A stretch of 64,000 nucleotides of DNA from Agreia sp. PsM10 (GCF_030433855.1 NZ_JARUXC010000011.1:1-64000), one strand, 5' to 3'. Positions 28,312 to 37,741 are shown, numbered from the stretch's first letter. The notes: generated by a model from the sequence alone, not told the origin. Made by a program: numbers and translations.

Positions 28312-28327
28312 TTGTTCACGTTCACAA
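28312..28327. promoter_or_regulatory. LacI autoregulatory operator
   Basis: TTGTTCACGTTCACAA matches the transporter operator at 14 of 16 positions, with one perfect half-site (GTTCACAA). It lies immediately before the lacI-type start codon, pointing to negative autoregulation with weaker binding. Confidence 0.75.
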
Positions 28328-28468
28328 GGGTGAGCGCCTACTCATTATGCACACCCCGGCCGATGGCGCCAGCATCGTGCGGCGCGCAGGGCCCGCCCGC
28401 CTGACGATTGACGCCGCCCGTATGCAGGAGAAATGAGCCGAATACGCGGTTTTCGCGCTCGGCACCCC

Positions 28469-28482
28469 GGTTCTTCCTGAGA
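28469..28482. repeat. Half copy of palindromic element (B)
   Basis: The reverse complement reads CTCAGGAAGAACCG and is identical over 14 bases to the left arm of element A (21395-21408). The facing arm (28423-28436, GCAGGAGAAATGAG) is poorly conserved. It lies about 100 bases before the DUF559-type gene, whose other end carries element C. Confidence 0.55.
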
Positions 28483-28585
28483 AGAGGCGCTTCTCCACTC
28501 CGCACTCCGGCCCAGCAGGCAAAGAAGTCCACCGAATCGCCGCCGTCTGCCGCGGGCCACCGCTCGGGTGACCACGATCGGGGCC

Positions 28586-29509
28586 ATGACGACGACCTAC
28601 GACCGCGACCAGATCATCTCCCGAAGGGGGCTCCTTGCCTTCGGAATGACCCACCACTCCATCGCTCGCGCCGTCGAGCGGGGCGACCTGCTGCGTCTTC
28701 GTCGGGGTTGGTACGCGGCGGCCGGGGCACCATCCGATGCCACTCGCGCGGTGCAGCTCGGTGGAGTCGCGACCTCGCTGTCGGCGGCATCCCTGCTCAA
28801 TCTCTGGACTCCGCCCGACAACACCCTGCACGTCGCGATGCCTCCGAAGGGCAACAGGCGCCGCGTGCCCACCACGCCTCGGCAGGCGCCGAGCCGATAC
28901 CCGGCGGTATGCCTTCACTGGCGCCAGCACGGCGACAGGCCACGGGCAGGAATCGCATCGGTGGTCGACGCACTCGCCGACGCGGTTCAGTGCCAGCCGG
29001 AGGAGTACGCGGTTGTCGTAATCGACTCGGCGCTGAATAGCGGCCTGGTCTCCCTGCGCGAACTCGAGGCCGCATTCACTCGACTCCCCCGCCGCTACGC
29101 ACGTGCACTCCGCCGCGCGGATGCACGGAGCGAGTCCGGCACCGAGACCCTGGTGCGGATGAGGCTTCGCGCCCTGGGTATCCGCGTCTCGGTGCAGGTG
29201 CGCATTGTCGGAGTCGGCCGAGTCGACCTGCTCATCGGCGATCGTTTCGTGATCGAGTGCGACAGCAAGAAGTGGCACACCGGCTCGGAGAAGTACCATG
29301 CGGATCGAAACCGAGACCGCATACTCATCGGCCTGGGCTACCTGCCCATGCGCATCACGTACGAGATGGTGATGTTCGACTGGCCCGAGACCGAGCGAGT
29401 GATTCTGCGCCGCGTCGCGCAGCGAGACCACCTGTGGCCGCGTCGCCGCAACGCAGGAAAAACCGCCCCTCGTCGGGCGAATACTCGCCGGAAGGACGGT
29501 TTTTCCTGA
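28586..29509 (+). CDS. DUF559/VSR-like endonuclease-domain protein, second copy
   Basis: About 307 residues. The N-terminal part contains a winged-helix antitoxin-like region (RDQIISRRGLLAFGMTHHSI; VERGDLLRLRRGWYAAAG). The C-terminal part is a PD-(D/E)XK fold with GRVDLLIGDRFVIECDSKKWH, giving Asp and Glu-x-x-x-Lys as candidate catalytic residues, and HADRNRDRILIGLGY. The final 17 residues (from GKTAPRR) are encoded by palindromic element C, including the stop codon. The start is ATG 28586, with GTG 28568 also possible. No adjacent toxin was found and the function is unknown. Confidence 0.72.
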   Translation: MTTTYDRDQIISRRGLLAFGMTHHSIARAVERGDLLRLRRGWYAAAGAPSDATRAVQLGGVATSLSAASLLNLWTPPDNTLHVAMPPKGNRRRVPTTPRQAPSRYPAVCLHWRQHGDRPRAGIASVVDALADAVQCQPEEYAVVVIDSALNSGLVSLRELEAAFTRLPRRYARALRRADARSESGTETLVRMRLRALGIRVSVQVRIVGVGRVDLLIGDRFVIECDSKKWHTGSEKYHADRNRDRILIGLGYLPMRITYEMVMFDWPETERVILRRVAQRDHLWPRRRNAGKTAPRRANTRRKDGFS

Positions 29510-29513
29510 GTTA
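29449..29513. terminator. Palindromic element C, terminator-like
   Basis: The arms CAACGCAGGAAAAACCG (29449-29465) and 29497-29513 pair at 15 of 17 positions, with an inner GGCGA/TCGCC stem at 29476-29489. It overlaps the 3' end of the DUF559-type gene and lies before the end of the convergent desaturase gene, so it can terminate both. Confidence 0.8.
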
Positions 29514-29558
29514 CAGCAAGCACACTCGAAGCGCCGACGCTGCGGAACTGCGCTGGTG

Positions 29559-30656
29559 CTAGCGGCCGAACGCCTGCGCCGCCGGGCAGTCGAACGGGTC
29601 TCCGCCGGCCGAGAGTCCGACCTTGTTGAGGTAGCGGATCACGATGCCGTAGGACTGGCGAAGACCGGTCTCGGTGTAGAGGATGTCGTGCTTCTCGCAG
29701 TACTCCTTGGCGATGGCCTGCGCCTTCTTCAGGTTCGGCCGGGCCATGTTCGGAAAGAGGTGGTGCTCGACCTGGTAGTTGAGCCCGCCCATGAACGTGT
29801 CCATGGCGAAGCCGCCGCGGATGTTGCGCGAGGTCAGCACCTGGCGACGCAGGAAGTCGACCTTGCTGTCGTGCGGCAGGGTGGGCATTCCCTTGTGGTT
29901 CGGGGCGAACGAGGCGCCCATGTAGACGCCGAAGACGGCGAGCTGAACGCCGATGAAGGCGAACGCCATCCCGGGCTCGAGCAGCAGGAAGATGACGACG
30001 ACGTAGGCCGCGATGCGCGTGGTCAACATGCTGATCTCGAGCCAGCGCTTGTCGACCTTGCCCTTGCCGAACACCGTGCGGAAGCCGTGGATGTGAAGGT
30101 TCAGGCCTTCGAACATCAGCACGGGGAAGAAGAAGTAGCCCTGGCGCTTGGTGGCCCAGGCGTAGAGACCCTTCGACTTGGCCGCGTCTTCAGGGATGAA
30201 CGAGATGAAGTCGCGCTCGATGTCGGGGTCTTTGCCGAGCACGTTGGGGTTGGCGTGGTGGCGCGAGTGCTTCGTCATCCACCACGAGTAGCTGATGCCC
30301 ACGAACAGATTGGCGAGGGCGCGTCCTGCGATGTCGTTCGCCTTGCCCGAGGTGAAGACCTGGCGGTGCGACGCCTCATGAGCGAGAAACGCGAACTGGG
30401 TGAAGATGATGCCGAGCGCGGCGGCCATCAGCAGCTGGAACCACGAGTCGCCGAGCAGCACGATGCCCACGCCGACTCCCCCGAGTGCGGCGATGAGCAC
30501 ACCGAACATGGAGTAGTAGAAGCCCTTGCGGCGGCGCAGCAGGCCGGCGTCGCGAACGGTGTTGAGCAGCGAGGAGTACTCGCTGGTCGGGCTGGTGCGC
30601 GCCCCGCCAGGCTTGGTCTTCGTGAACGTGATGCGCGGTTTTACTGTGTCAGTCAC
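29559..30656 (-). CDS. Membrane fatty-acid desaturase
   Basis: The 365-residue protein has the three histidine boxes of acyl-lipid/acyl-CoA desaturases: HEASH (residues 93-97), HSRHH (130-134) and EHHLFP near residue 300 with the preceding Gln-Val. Hydrophobic pairs flank them. It introduces double bases into membrane acyl chains using a di-iron centre, useful for cold adaptation. GTG 30656 has a G-rich site upstream; the ORF extends 15 codons further with unlikely sequence. Confidence 0.92.
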   Translation of the reverse strand: MTDTVKPRITFTKTKPGGARTSPTSEYSSLLNTVRDAGLLRRRKGFYYSMFGVLIAALGGVGVGIVLLGDSWFQLLMAAALGIIFTQFAFLAHEASHRQVFTSGKANDIAGRALANLFVGISYSWWMTKHSRHHANPNVLGKDPDIERDFISFIPEDAAKSKGLYAWATKRQGYFFFPVLMFEGLNLHIHGFRTVFGKGKVDKRWLEISMLTTRIAAYVVVIFLLLEPGMAFAFIGVQLAVFGVYMGASFAPNHKGMPTLPHDSKVDFLRRQVLTSRNIRGGFAMDTFMGGLNYQVEHHLFPNMARPNLKKAQAIAKEYCEKHDILYTETGLRQSYGIVIRYLNKVGLSAGGDPFDCPAAQAFGR

Positions 30657-30808
30657 AGAGGCCCCCTTCGGCCATCGGGCCCGAGCAGGGCAGCAAGACA
30701 ACCGGGTTCTAGGGGTGACTTGTTGCCACTCTACGGGGCGGGGCCTCGTTCATGGGCTCGAAGACCGGATGCACGGTCGACCCACAGGCGCTTGCCAGCC
30801 CCGGCGGG

Positions 30809-31243
30809 TTACGCCGGCGATCGGTGCGTCTGTATATAACGCAGGATGCATATGATCGCTCCCCCGAGCAGGGCGCCGCTCGTATTGGCGGCGACATCAC
30901 CCAGCGAGGCGTACCTGGCGGGCAGGAAGATCAGCTGCGAGAGTTCGATGCACACGGATGCGAGTAGACCGAGCACACCGGACACCCACCAGAGAGACCG
31001 TCGCACGAGGATGGCGATGAGAGCACCGATCGGTACGAACATCACGACGTTCGAGGCCGACTCGATGGCGGCGTAGGTCACCCAGTGGGGCAGGCCATGG
31101 CGATGCAGGGTCGCCAGAACCCGGCCGATCGCCAGATGGAACGGCCGGTCGACCGGTGTGGGCCAGAAGGTGATGGTGATCACCGCCAGGGTGATCAGTC
31201 CCAACGCCATCCATGCCCAGCGTCTGGATCGTGGGCTGTCCAT
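30809..31243 (-). CDS. VanZ-like membrane protein
   Basis: The 144-residue protein has several hydrophobic segments. It carries the VanZ landmarks ESASNVVMFVPIGALIAILV and ELSQLIFLPARYASLGDVAANTSGALLGG. VanZ gives low-level teicoplanin resistance in enterococci, while most homologues have no known role. ATG 31243 was chosen over a frame extending to 31291. It is monocistronic. Confidence 0.82.
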   Translation of the reverse strand: MDSPRSRRWAWMALGLITLAVITITFWPTPVDRPFHLAIGRVLATLHRHGLPHWVTYAAIESASNVVMFVPIGALIAILVRRSLWWVSGVLGLLASVCIELSQLIFLPARYASLGDVAANTSGALLGGAIICILRYIQTHRSPA

Positions 31244-31398
31244 CCACCGAGGGTACCGAAGCAGTGTTTCGATGCCATTTCCTCCGCGCACACCAGCAGA
31301 AAATGAGAATTATTCCTTTTTCTCTGGCGAAATTCAGTTATGAGGCGTAGCGTCCGGCTAATGAGAAATATTCATCAAAGTCTCGTCTGGATATAAAC

Positions 31399-32322
31399 AT
31401 GAGAATTCATCAGTTAGTGATGGCTGTGGCGCTGGCCGGGATACTTCCCGGCGCTGCGATGATCGGTGTCGCCGGCGCCCCCTCCTCGGCGTCGGCCGCA
31501 AGTCTCACGTCCGCACCCTCGGCTGTCGTCACCGGCGACGCGGCCTGCGCTGCCGACGGCACCTACTCGATCACCTGGACCGTACAGACGTCAGGCATCC
31601 CCGACGGCGACGAGGCCGAGGTCAAGGTGATCACGCCCGAGAACGCGTGGCTCTACGAGTGGGCCCAGCACAGCGCCAACCACGGGCTGCCGGCACTGCC
31701 GCCGAACGCATCGTTCACCTGGGTGCAGACCGGCGTCGCCGGAACCACCACGACGGCGCACGTCACCTTCCAGATCGACTGGCACAGCTACAGCCACGAC
31801 CCCGAGGGCGTGCTCACCCTCACCGGCGACTGCACGACGCCGCCTCCCCCGCCGACGGATGTCCTGCCCGAGACCACGACCAGTTCGATGGACGACACGT
31901 CATGCTCGACCGGCCTGGTCACGACCACGACCACCACGACCACCTACTCGTGGATGCCGTCGAGCACGTCTCGCCCCGTCGCCACCCCCACGACCACCAC
32001 GTCGACATCCACGCGTGCCACCACCGCGGTCGAATGCCCGGTCCCACCCGTCGATCCGCCGGTCCCTCCGGTCGATCCGCCGATCACCCCGGACCCCCCG
32101 ATCACCCCAGACCCCTCGGTCACGCCGAATCCCCCGACGATCCTCGCCTCGCCCATCACGACGACGGCCCACACCGGAGTCACCCCTGCCCCGCCGGCGC
32201 GCCAGCAGCTCGCGAGCACCGGAGTCGACGCACGTCTCCTCGGGGTGGGCGCCCTGGTGCTGCTCACGGGAGGGGTCATGGCGGCGAGCACGGCCGTCAT
32301 CCGTCGCCGCTCCACGCGATGA
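31399..32322 (+). CDS. Thr/Pro-rich cell-wall surface protein with LAxTG anchor
   Basis: The 307-residue protein has an N-terminal signal peptide (about residues 1-34, ending SASAAS). An extracellular domain of about 110 residues follows, then a low-complexity stalk: runs of Thr and PPVDPP/ITPDPP repeats. The anchor is LASTG followed by a membrane segment and RRRSTR. LAxTG is the motif of class E sortases in high-GC actinobacteria. The upstream 100 bases are strikingly AT-rich and probably hold the promoter. Its ligand is unknown. Confidence 0.85.
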   Translation: MRIHQLVMAVALAGILPGAAMIGVAGAPSSASAASLTSAPSAVVTGDAACAADGTYSITWTVQTSGIPDGDEAEVKVITPENAWLYEWAQHSANHGLPALPPNASFTWVQTGVAGTTTTAHVTFQIDWHSYSHDPEGVLTLTGDCTTPPPPPTDVLPETTTSSMDDTSCSTGLVTTTTTTTTYSWMPSSTSRPVATPTTTTSTSTRATTAVECPVPPVDPPVPPVDPPITPDPPITPDPSVTPNPPTILASPITTTAHTGVTPAPPARQQLASTGVDARLLGVGALVLLTGGVMAASTAVIRRRSTR

Positions 32323-32365
32323 CAGGGCAAGGAGCAGGGATAAGAGCGCCGAGCCCCGGAGAGCG

Positions 32366-33754
32366 CTACACGCCCAGGTAGCTCTTCAGAGCCTCGTCGC
32401 CATCGCGGGGAACGAACCCGGTGGCGGCGAGCTTGCCGAGGGGCAGCACGCTGCCCAGCGGGCGAGGCGCGACCGACTTGCCGGCGAAGTACTCCTCGGT
32501 CGAGACGCCGGTCACATCCGACGCGGAGTGACCGGTGAGCTCGTAGACGCGGGCAGCGATGGCAGCCCACGACAGCGGCTCGCCCTCGTTCGTGAGGTTG
32601 TACGTTCCGAAGTCGGCGCCCGTCTTCAGCAGGTGCCGGATGCCGTCGGCCAGGTCGGTCGTGAAGGTCAGGCGCCCGATCTGGTCGTTCACGACGCTCG
32701 GGGCCACCCCGCGCGACGCGAGCGACGCCATGGTGCGCACGAAGTTGTTGCCTTCGCCGATGACCCAGCTGGTGCGCACGATGTAGTGACGCGGAACGGT
32801 CGACACGATGGCGTCGGCCGCCGCCTTGGTCTGGCCGTAGACGCCGAGCGGCGAGAACGCCTCGTCTTCGGGGTGCTCCGGCGCGGTTCCGTCGAAGACG
32901 TAGTCGCTCGAGACGTGCACGAGGGTGAGCCGGTTGGCGGTGGCGACCGATGCGAGCAACGCGACGGCCGAGACGTTCGCGGCCCAGGCATCCGCTCGGC
33001 CCGATGCCGTCTCGGCCTCGTCGACCTTCGTGTAGGCGGCGGCGTTGATGATGGTGTCGTAGTCGCCCCAGTGCCGCGTGGTGTAGCTGGCGGGGTCGGC
33101 GACGTCGAACTCGGCGCGCGACACGTATTCGGCGTCGGGGAAGACGTCGCGGAGGGCGAGGCCGAGCTGTCCACCGGCGCCGAGCACGAGCGTGCGCGCA
33201 CCCTTCATAGGAACGACGTCGGCGAGGCGCGGGTGAGCCTGGTCTTTGGCGCTGATCTCGACGTCGTCGAGCGAGATGGGCCAGGGGATGTTCGCGGTCT
33301 CGTCGGCGAGGTTGAGGAACGTGTACGAGGCGGCCGGGCTCCAGTGGTCGTTGACCAGGTAGGTGTAGGCCGTGTCCTCTTCGAGGGTCTGGTAGGAGTT
33401 GCCGACCCCGCGCGGCACGTAGACGGCGCGGCCCGCGTCGAGCTCGACGGTCACGACGGCGCCGAACGTGTCGCCCTCGCGCAGGTCGACCCAGGCTCCG
33501 AAGATGCGGCCGGTGGCCACCGATACGTACTTGTCCCACGGCTCGGCGTGGATGCCGCGGGTGGTGCCGGCCTTGCCGTTGAAGGAGATGTTGTTCTGCA
33601 CCGGTCCGAAGTCGGGCAGCCCCAGGGCGAGCATCTTCTCGCGCTGCCAGTTCTCTTTGAACCAGCCGCGGTTGTCGCCGTGCACCGGAAGGTCGAGGAT
33701 CACGAGCCCCGGAATCGCGGTCTCGGTCAGACGCAGTTCGGTCGCTTCGGTCAT
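32366..33754 (-). CDS. rmlCD: Fused dTDP-4-dehydrorhamnose 3,5-epimerase / reductase (RmlC-RmlD)
   Basis: The 462-residue protein has an RmlC cupin domain at about residues 5-165 (VHGDNRGWFKENWQ; NISFNGKAGTTRGIHAEPWDKYVSVATGRIFGAWVDLR). An RmlD domain follows (VLGAGGQLGLALRDVF, then YGQTKAAAD with Tyr-x-x-x-Lys). It performs the last two steps to dTDP-L-rhamnose. The fusion is frequent in Microbacteriaceae relatives (family knowledge). The start is ATG 33754 with AGGTG upstream. It complements rmlB at 13.0 kb. Confidence 0.95.
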   Translation of the reverse strand: MTEATELRLTETAIPGLVILDLPVHGDNRGWFKENWQREKMLALGLPDFGPVQNNISFNGKAGTTRGIHAEPWDKYVSVATGRIFGAWVDLREGDTFGAVVTVELDAGRAVYVPRGVGNSYQTLEEDTAYTYLVNDHWSPAASYTFLNLADETANIPWPISLDDVEISAKDQAHPRLADVVPMKGARTLVLGAGGQLGLALRDVFPDAEYVSRAEFDVADPASYTTRHWGDYDTIINAAAYTKVDEAETASGRADAWAANVSAVALLASVATANRLTLVHVSSDYVFDGTAPEHPEDEAFSPLGVYGQTKAAADAIVSTVPRHYIVRTSWVIGEGNNFVRTMASLASRGVAPSVVNDQIGRLTFTTDLADGIRHLLKTGADFGTYNLTNEGEPLSWAAIAARVYELTGHSASDVTGVSTEEYFAGKSVAPRPLGSVLPLGKLAATGFVPRDGDEALKSYLGV

Positions 33755-33881
33755 CGGTAACACCTGTGCTTTCTTTTGCCGCACGCGTTCGGTCGCGCGC
33801 AGCGAGCCTACCGGGAACGGGCGCGAGGGTCACTCCGTTGCGCCGGGAATGGACTCGGGTGTTCGGCGCTTGTAGCTCGTC

Positions 33882-34869
33882 ATGACCTCTGTCGCGAACC
33901 GGCCCGGCACCACCAGCTCCGACCTGCGTGGATGGCTCGGGGTGCTGTCCGTATCTCTGGGCTCGTTCGTGCTGGTGCTCTCGGAGTTCCTGCCGATCGG
34001 CCTCCTCACGGCGATCGCCGACGATCTCGATGTGAGCATCGGAACGGCGGGCCTGATGGTCGTCGCCACCGGCCTGGCCGGTGCGGTCAGCGCGCCGATC
34101 GTCACCATCGCCACCTCGCGGATCGACCGGAGGATCGTGCTGTGGTCGCTCAGCCTTCTACTCGTGCTGGCCGATCTGCTCGGCGCGATGGCGCCGAACT
34201 TCACCGTGCTCATCGTGGCCCGGCTGCTGCTCGGCGTCGCCCTCGGCGGATTCTGGTCGATCGGCGCCGGCGTCGCGGCGCGGCTCGTGCGCCCGGAGTC
34301 GGTCATCCGGGCGTCGTCGTTCATCACGGCCGGCATCTCGGTGGCGACCGTCGTGAGCCTTCCGCTCGGCTCGTTCATCGCATCCGTGGCCGACTGGCGC
34401 CTCGCGTTCGTGATCGGCGCGGCGCTCGGCGCCGTATCGCTCGTCGGCCAGCTGCTGCTGCTGCCGAAGATCCCGTCGGTGCAGCGGGTGCGCGCGTCGA
34501 CCCTGGCCGCGCTGCTGAAGCTGCCCCGCGCCCGGGTGGGACTGATCGGAGCAGTCTTCGTCTTCGTCGCACAGTTCGCGGCCTACACGTTCGTGTCTCC
34601 TTACCTCGACGAGCTCGTCGAGGTCGACGCGGCCACGATCACCATGGCGCTGCTCATCTTCGGCATCGCGGGCATCGTGGGCAACTTCGTGGCCGGCTTC
34701 ACCCTCTCTCGCAGTGTGACCGGCACCGTGGGCGGAGCCATGATCGTGGTCGCCGCCGCCATCGTGCTGCTGCCTTTGCTGGCGTCGACGCTGGTCGGCG
34801 TGATCGTGTTGCTCGCTCTGTGGGGTCTGGTCTGGGGCGCACTGCCGCTCGGCCTGCAGACCTGGATGG
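33882..34869 (+). pseudogene. MFS transporter (AraJ/DHA1-like), 3' end deleted
   Basis: About 329 residues of a 12-span MFS sugar or drug efflux protein are recognisable (SEFLPIGLLTAIADDLDVSIGTAGLMV; RLLLGVALGGFWSIGAG). The homology stops at LGLQTWM near 34869, about 70 residues short of a normal C-terminus. From there the frame enters an SDR gene in a different phase and runs on as nonsense to 35591. A 569-residue hybrid could be translated, but its last part has no protein-like character. Confidence 0.8.
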
Positions 34870-35718
34870 TCGCGCCAGTCGACCGAGGAGCAGAACATCG
34901 CGGTGAACGGCGGCATGGTGCGCGACCTGCTCGCTGCGCTCGACGGGTCTCCGGTGGTGCACGCCGCCCTGGTGACGGGCCTCAAGCACTACCTGGGCCC
35001 GTTCGACGCCTATGCACAAGGCGAGATGCCCGATACGCCCTTCCACGAGGACGAGCCCCGGCTCGACGTGCCGAACTTCTACTACACGCAGGAGGACGAG
35101 CTCTTCGCCGCCGCGGAGCGACAGGGCTTCACGTGGTCGGTGCACCGCTCCCACACGGTGATCGGCCACGCCGTCGGCAACCTGATGAACATGGGGCTCA
35201 CGCTCGCGACCTACGCCTCGATCTGCCGTCACCTCGATCGCCCCTTCGTGTTTCCCGGCAGCGAGACGCAGTGGAACGGCGTGACCGACATGACCGACTC
35301 GACCGTGCTCGCCGAGCAGATGGTCTGGGCCTCCACATCGCCGACCGGCGCCAACGAGGCGTTCAACGTGGTGAACGGCGACATCTTCCGGTGGCGCTGG
35401 ATGTGGCCGCAGCTCGCCGCGTACTTCGGCGTCGAGCCCGTCGGCTTCGACACGAACCCCCGACCGCTCGAGCAGCAGATGGAGGGGATGAACGACGTGT
35501 GGACGGAGATCGCCACCCTGCACGGGCTCGCCGAGCCCGACCTCGGCCGCCTGGCCTCGTGGTGGCACACCGACGCCGATCTGGGCCGTGACATCGAGGT
35601 CGTGACCGACATCAGCAAGAGCCGGCTGGCCGGGTTCCACACCCATCACCGCACGGTGGACTCGTTCACAGCCCTCTTCGATCGCTACCGACACGAGCGG
35701 CTCATCCCTGCCGCGTGA
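34867..35718 (+). pseudogene. SDR (PRISE-type) reductase, 5' end deleted
   Basis: About 283 residues of a PRISE-like SDR (progesterone 5-beta-reductase/iridoid-synthase-type) begin abruptly at WSRQSTEEQNIAVNGGMVR. The family N-terminus with the Rossmann glycine motif is absent. The rest is well kept: VTGLKHYLGPFDAYAQGEMPDTPF and NFYYTQEDELF with the active-site Tyr. GTG 34903 could start translation but has no ribosome site. The junction with the MFS fragment shares TGG, suggesting a deletion by short microhomology. Confidence 0.82.
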
Positions 35719-35914
35719 ACCGAAAAGCCGGTCGAACTCTGCTGACGGCACCCCGCGGTAGGCGGCGCGACCCTACGGCATCCGGGCCCACCTGGCTAGC
35801 ATCAGTTGCGCCGCTCGCCTGCACGGCTAGCCTCGAAGCTCGATCGAACATGACACCGCAAAGAGGCGGTGCAGGCGATGGGACAGCTGTCCTGATCGTG
35901 TCGAGGGGGCCGAC

Positions 35915-36205
35915 ATGAAGTTCATCCGATGCCAGGGCAAGTCGTTCGTGACGACCGATGACGTCGCACACGCGGTGACGAACTTCTCGGTCGCCGCCGG
36001 TCGCCGCGGGCGTGTGGTGATCATCGACGTTCCGGTCGTCGCCGAGAACGATGGGCCGGTCGTGCAGCTCATTCTCTTTCCGGGCGAACCGCTCGAGGTC
36101 TCCGACTCGGCGATGCCGCACCAGGAGCTCGACACGACCCCCCTCATCCGGTCGCTCACGGAAAGAAGGCTGGCCTGGCTGCCCCACACGACCGAGACCG
36201 ACTGA
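35915..36205 (+). CDS. Small hypothetical protein
   Basis: The 96-residue soluble protein has the N-terminus MKFIRCQGKSFVTTDDVAHAVTNF. ATG 35915 is preceded by GAGGGGG at good spacing. It has alternating hydrophobic strands (GRVVIIDVPVV; VVQLILFPGEPLEV), suggesting a small beta-rich fold. I recognise no family. It is separated by about 140 bases from ugd. Confidence 0.65.
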   Translation: MKFIRCQGKSFVTTDDVAHAVTNFSVAAGRRGRVVIIDVPVVAENDGPVVQLILFPGEPLEVSDSAMPHQELDTTPLIRSLTERRLAWLPHTTETD

Positions 36206-36347
36206 ACCGAGCAGACACACGCTGACACCGGCCGGATGCGCCGCAGCGCACCTCAGGAAACTCGCCGGATACATAAGTCTGGTAGGAATGAGGAATGGAT
36301 ATGCACAACGGAGTGCGTCAATTTGCTAAATCGGGGGAAGGCAGCAA

Positions 36348-37664
36348 ATGAAGCTCTCTGTAATCGGCTGCGGTTATCTAGGCGCGGTTCACGCCGCATC
36401 GATGGTGGAGCTGGGTCACGAAGTGATCGGCATCGACATCGACCAGGCCAAGATCGACGCACTCGCCGCCGGCATATCTCCCATCTTCGAACCAGGACTA
36501 CCCGAACTCCTCACCGCAGCCATGGCCTCCGGCCGATTGCGCTTCTCGACCGACCTCGCCGACGCCGCCGGCAGCCAGGTGCACTTCATCGCGGTGGGAA
36601 CGCCGCAGAAGAAGGGCAGCTACGCCGCCGACCTCACCTACGTGAACGCAGCAGTCGACGGCCTGCTCCCCTACCTCTCCGAGGGCGACCTGGTGGTCGG
36701 CAAGTCGACCGTTCCCGTGGGAACGGCCGCCGATCTCGCCGGAAAGGTCGCCGCGAGCGGAACGGGCGCGATGCTCGCCTGGAACCCCGAGTTCCTGCGT
36801 GAGGGCTTCGCCGTTCAAGACACCATCTCTCCCGACCGTCTCGTCTACGGGCTGCCGCCCGAGCCGGCCCAGGCCGAGGCATCCAAGGCCTTGCTCGACG
36901 GCGTCTACGAGTCGGCGCTCGGCAAGGACACCCCGCTGGTGGTCACCGACTACGCGACAGCCGAGCTCGTGAAGGTCTCGGCCAACGCCTTTCTGGCCAC
37001 GAAGATCTCGTTCATCAATGCGATGGCCGAGATCGCCGAGGTCACCGGCGCCGACGTGACGCAGCTGTCGACCGCCATCGGCCTCGACGACCGAATCGGC
37101 TGGAAGTTCCTGAAGGCCGGCGTCGGCTTCGGCGGCGGGTGCCTGCCGAAGGACATCCGCGCGTTCACCGCCCGCGCCGAAGAGCTGGGCCGCGGCGAGT
37201 CCGTCGCCTTCCTCAAGGAGGTCGACGCCATCAACCTGCGTCGCCGCCAGCGTGTGGTCGATCTCGCGGTCGAGTCGCTCGGGGGCCAGGTCAATGGCAA
37301 GAAGATCGCCGTTCTCGGCCTGGCGTTCAAGCCGCACTCCGACGACATCCGTGACAGCCCGGCGCTCGACGTGGCCGTGCAGCTCAAGGGCCTCGGAGCG
37401 AACGTCGTGGCCACCGACCCCGAGGCGATCCATACGGCCAGCCGCGCGCATCCACAGCTCTCATACGAGGCCGACCCGGCCGCGGCGCTGCAGGATGCCG
37501 ACCTGGTCGTACTGGTCACGGAGTGGGACGAGTTCCGTCACATGGACCCGGCGTGGGCGCTGCCCCTGGTGAAGACCGCGACGATCATCGACGGCCGCAA
37601 CACACTGGATGCGACGGCCTGGCGCGCCGCCGGCTGGTCCTACATCGGGCTGGGTCGCCCCTAG
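36348..37664 (+). CDS. ugd: UDP-glucose 6-dehydrogenase
   Basis: The 438-residue protein has the NAD motif GCGYLG (residues 7-12), FLREGFAVQDTISPDR and the catalytic Cys265 in GFGGGCLPKD. VLGLAFKPHSDDIRDSPAL lies in the C-terminal UDP-binding domain. It oxidises UDP-glucose to UDP-glucuronate, a precursor for acidic surface polymers. GGGGGAAGG precedes the ATG. A strong terminator at 37738-37764 follows, so it is transcribed independently at the edge of the polysaccharide locus. Confidence 0.95.
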   Translation: MKLSVIGCGYLGAVHAASMVELGHEVIGIDIDQAKIDALAAGISPIFEPGLPELLTAAMASGRLRFSTDLADAAGSQVHFIAVGTPQKKGSYAADLTYVNAAVDGLLPYLSEGDLVVGKSTVPVGTAADLAGKVAASGTGAMLAWNPEFLREGFAVQDTISPDRLVYGLPPEPAQAEASKALLDGVYESALGKDTPLVVTDYATAELVKVSANAFLATKISFINAMAEIAEVTGADVTQLSTAIGLDDRIGWKFLKAGVGFGGGCLPKDIRAFTARAEELGRGESVAFLKEVDAINLRRRQRVVDLAVESLGGQVNGKKIAVLGLAFKPHSDDIRDSPALDVAVQLKGLGANVVATDPEAIHTASRAHPQLSYEADPAAALQDADLVVLVTEWDEFRHMDPAWALPLVKTATIIDGRNTLDATAWRAAGWSYIGLGRP

Positions 37665-37674
37665 TACGGCCGCC

Positions 37675-37741
37675 GCTCCCTGAGCCTGTCGAAGGGAGCC
37701 CGCGTTCCCTGAGTCGTCGTTCCCTGAGCCTGTCGAAGGGG
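37675..37741. repeat. REP-like array
   Basis: Full units lie at about 37675-37699 and 37719-37741, with a truncated unit (CGTTCCCTGAGTCGTCGTTC) between. All are direct copies of the CCCTGAGCCTGTCGAAGGG core. The last unit merges into the ugd terminator stem. Confidence 0.85.

Noticed and set aside
33882..35591. A functional 569-residue MFS-SDR fusion protein
   Set aside because: After the junction the MFS frame reads the SDR gene in the wrong phase, giving Arg-rich nonsense.
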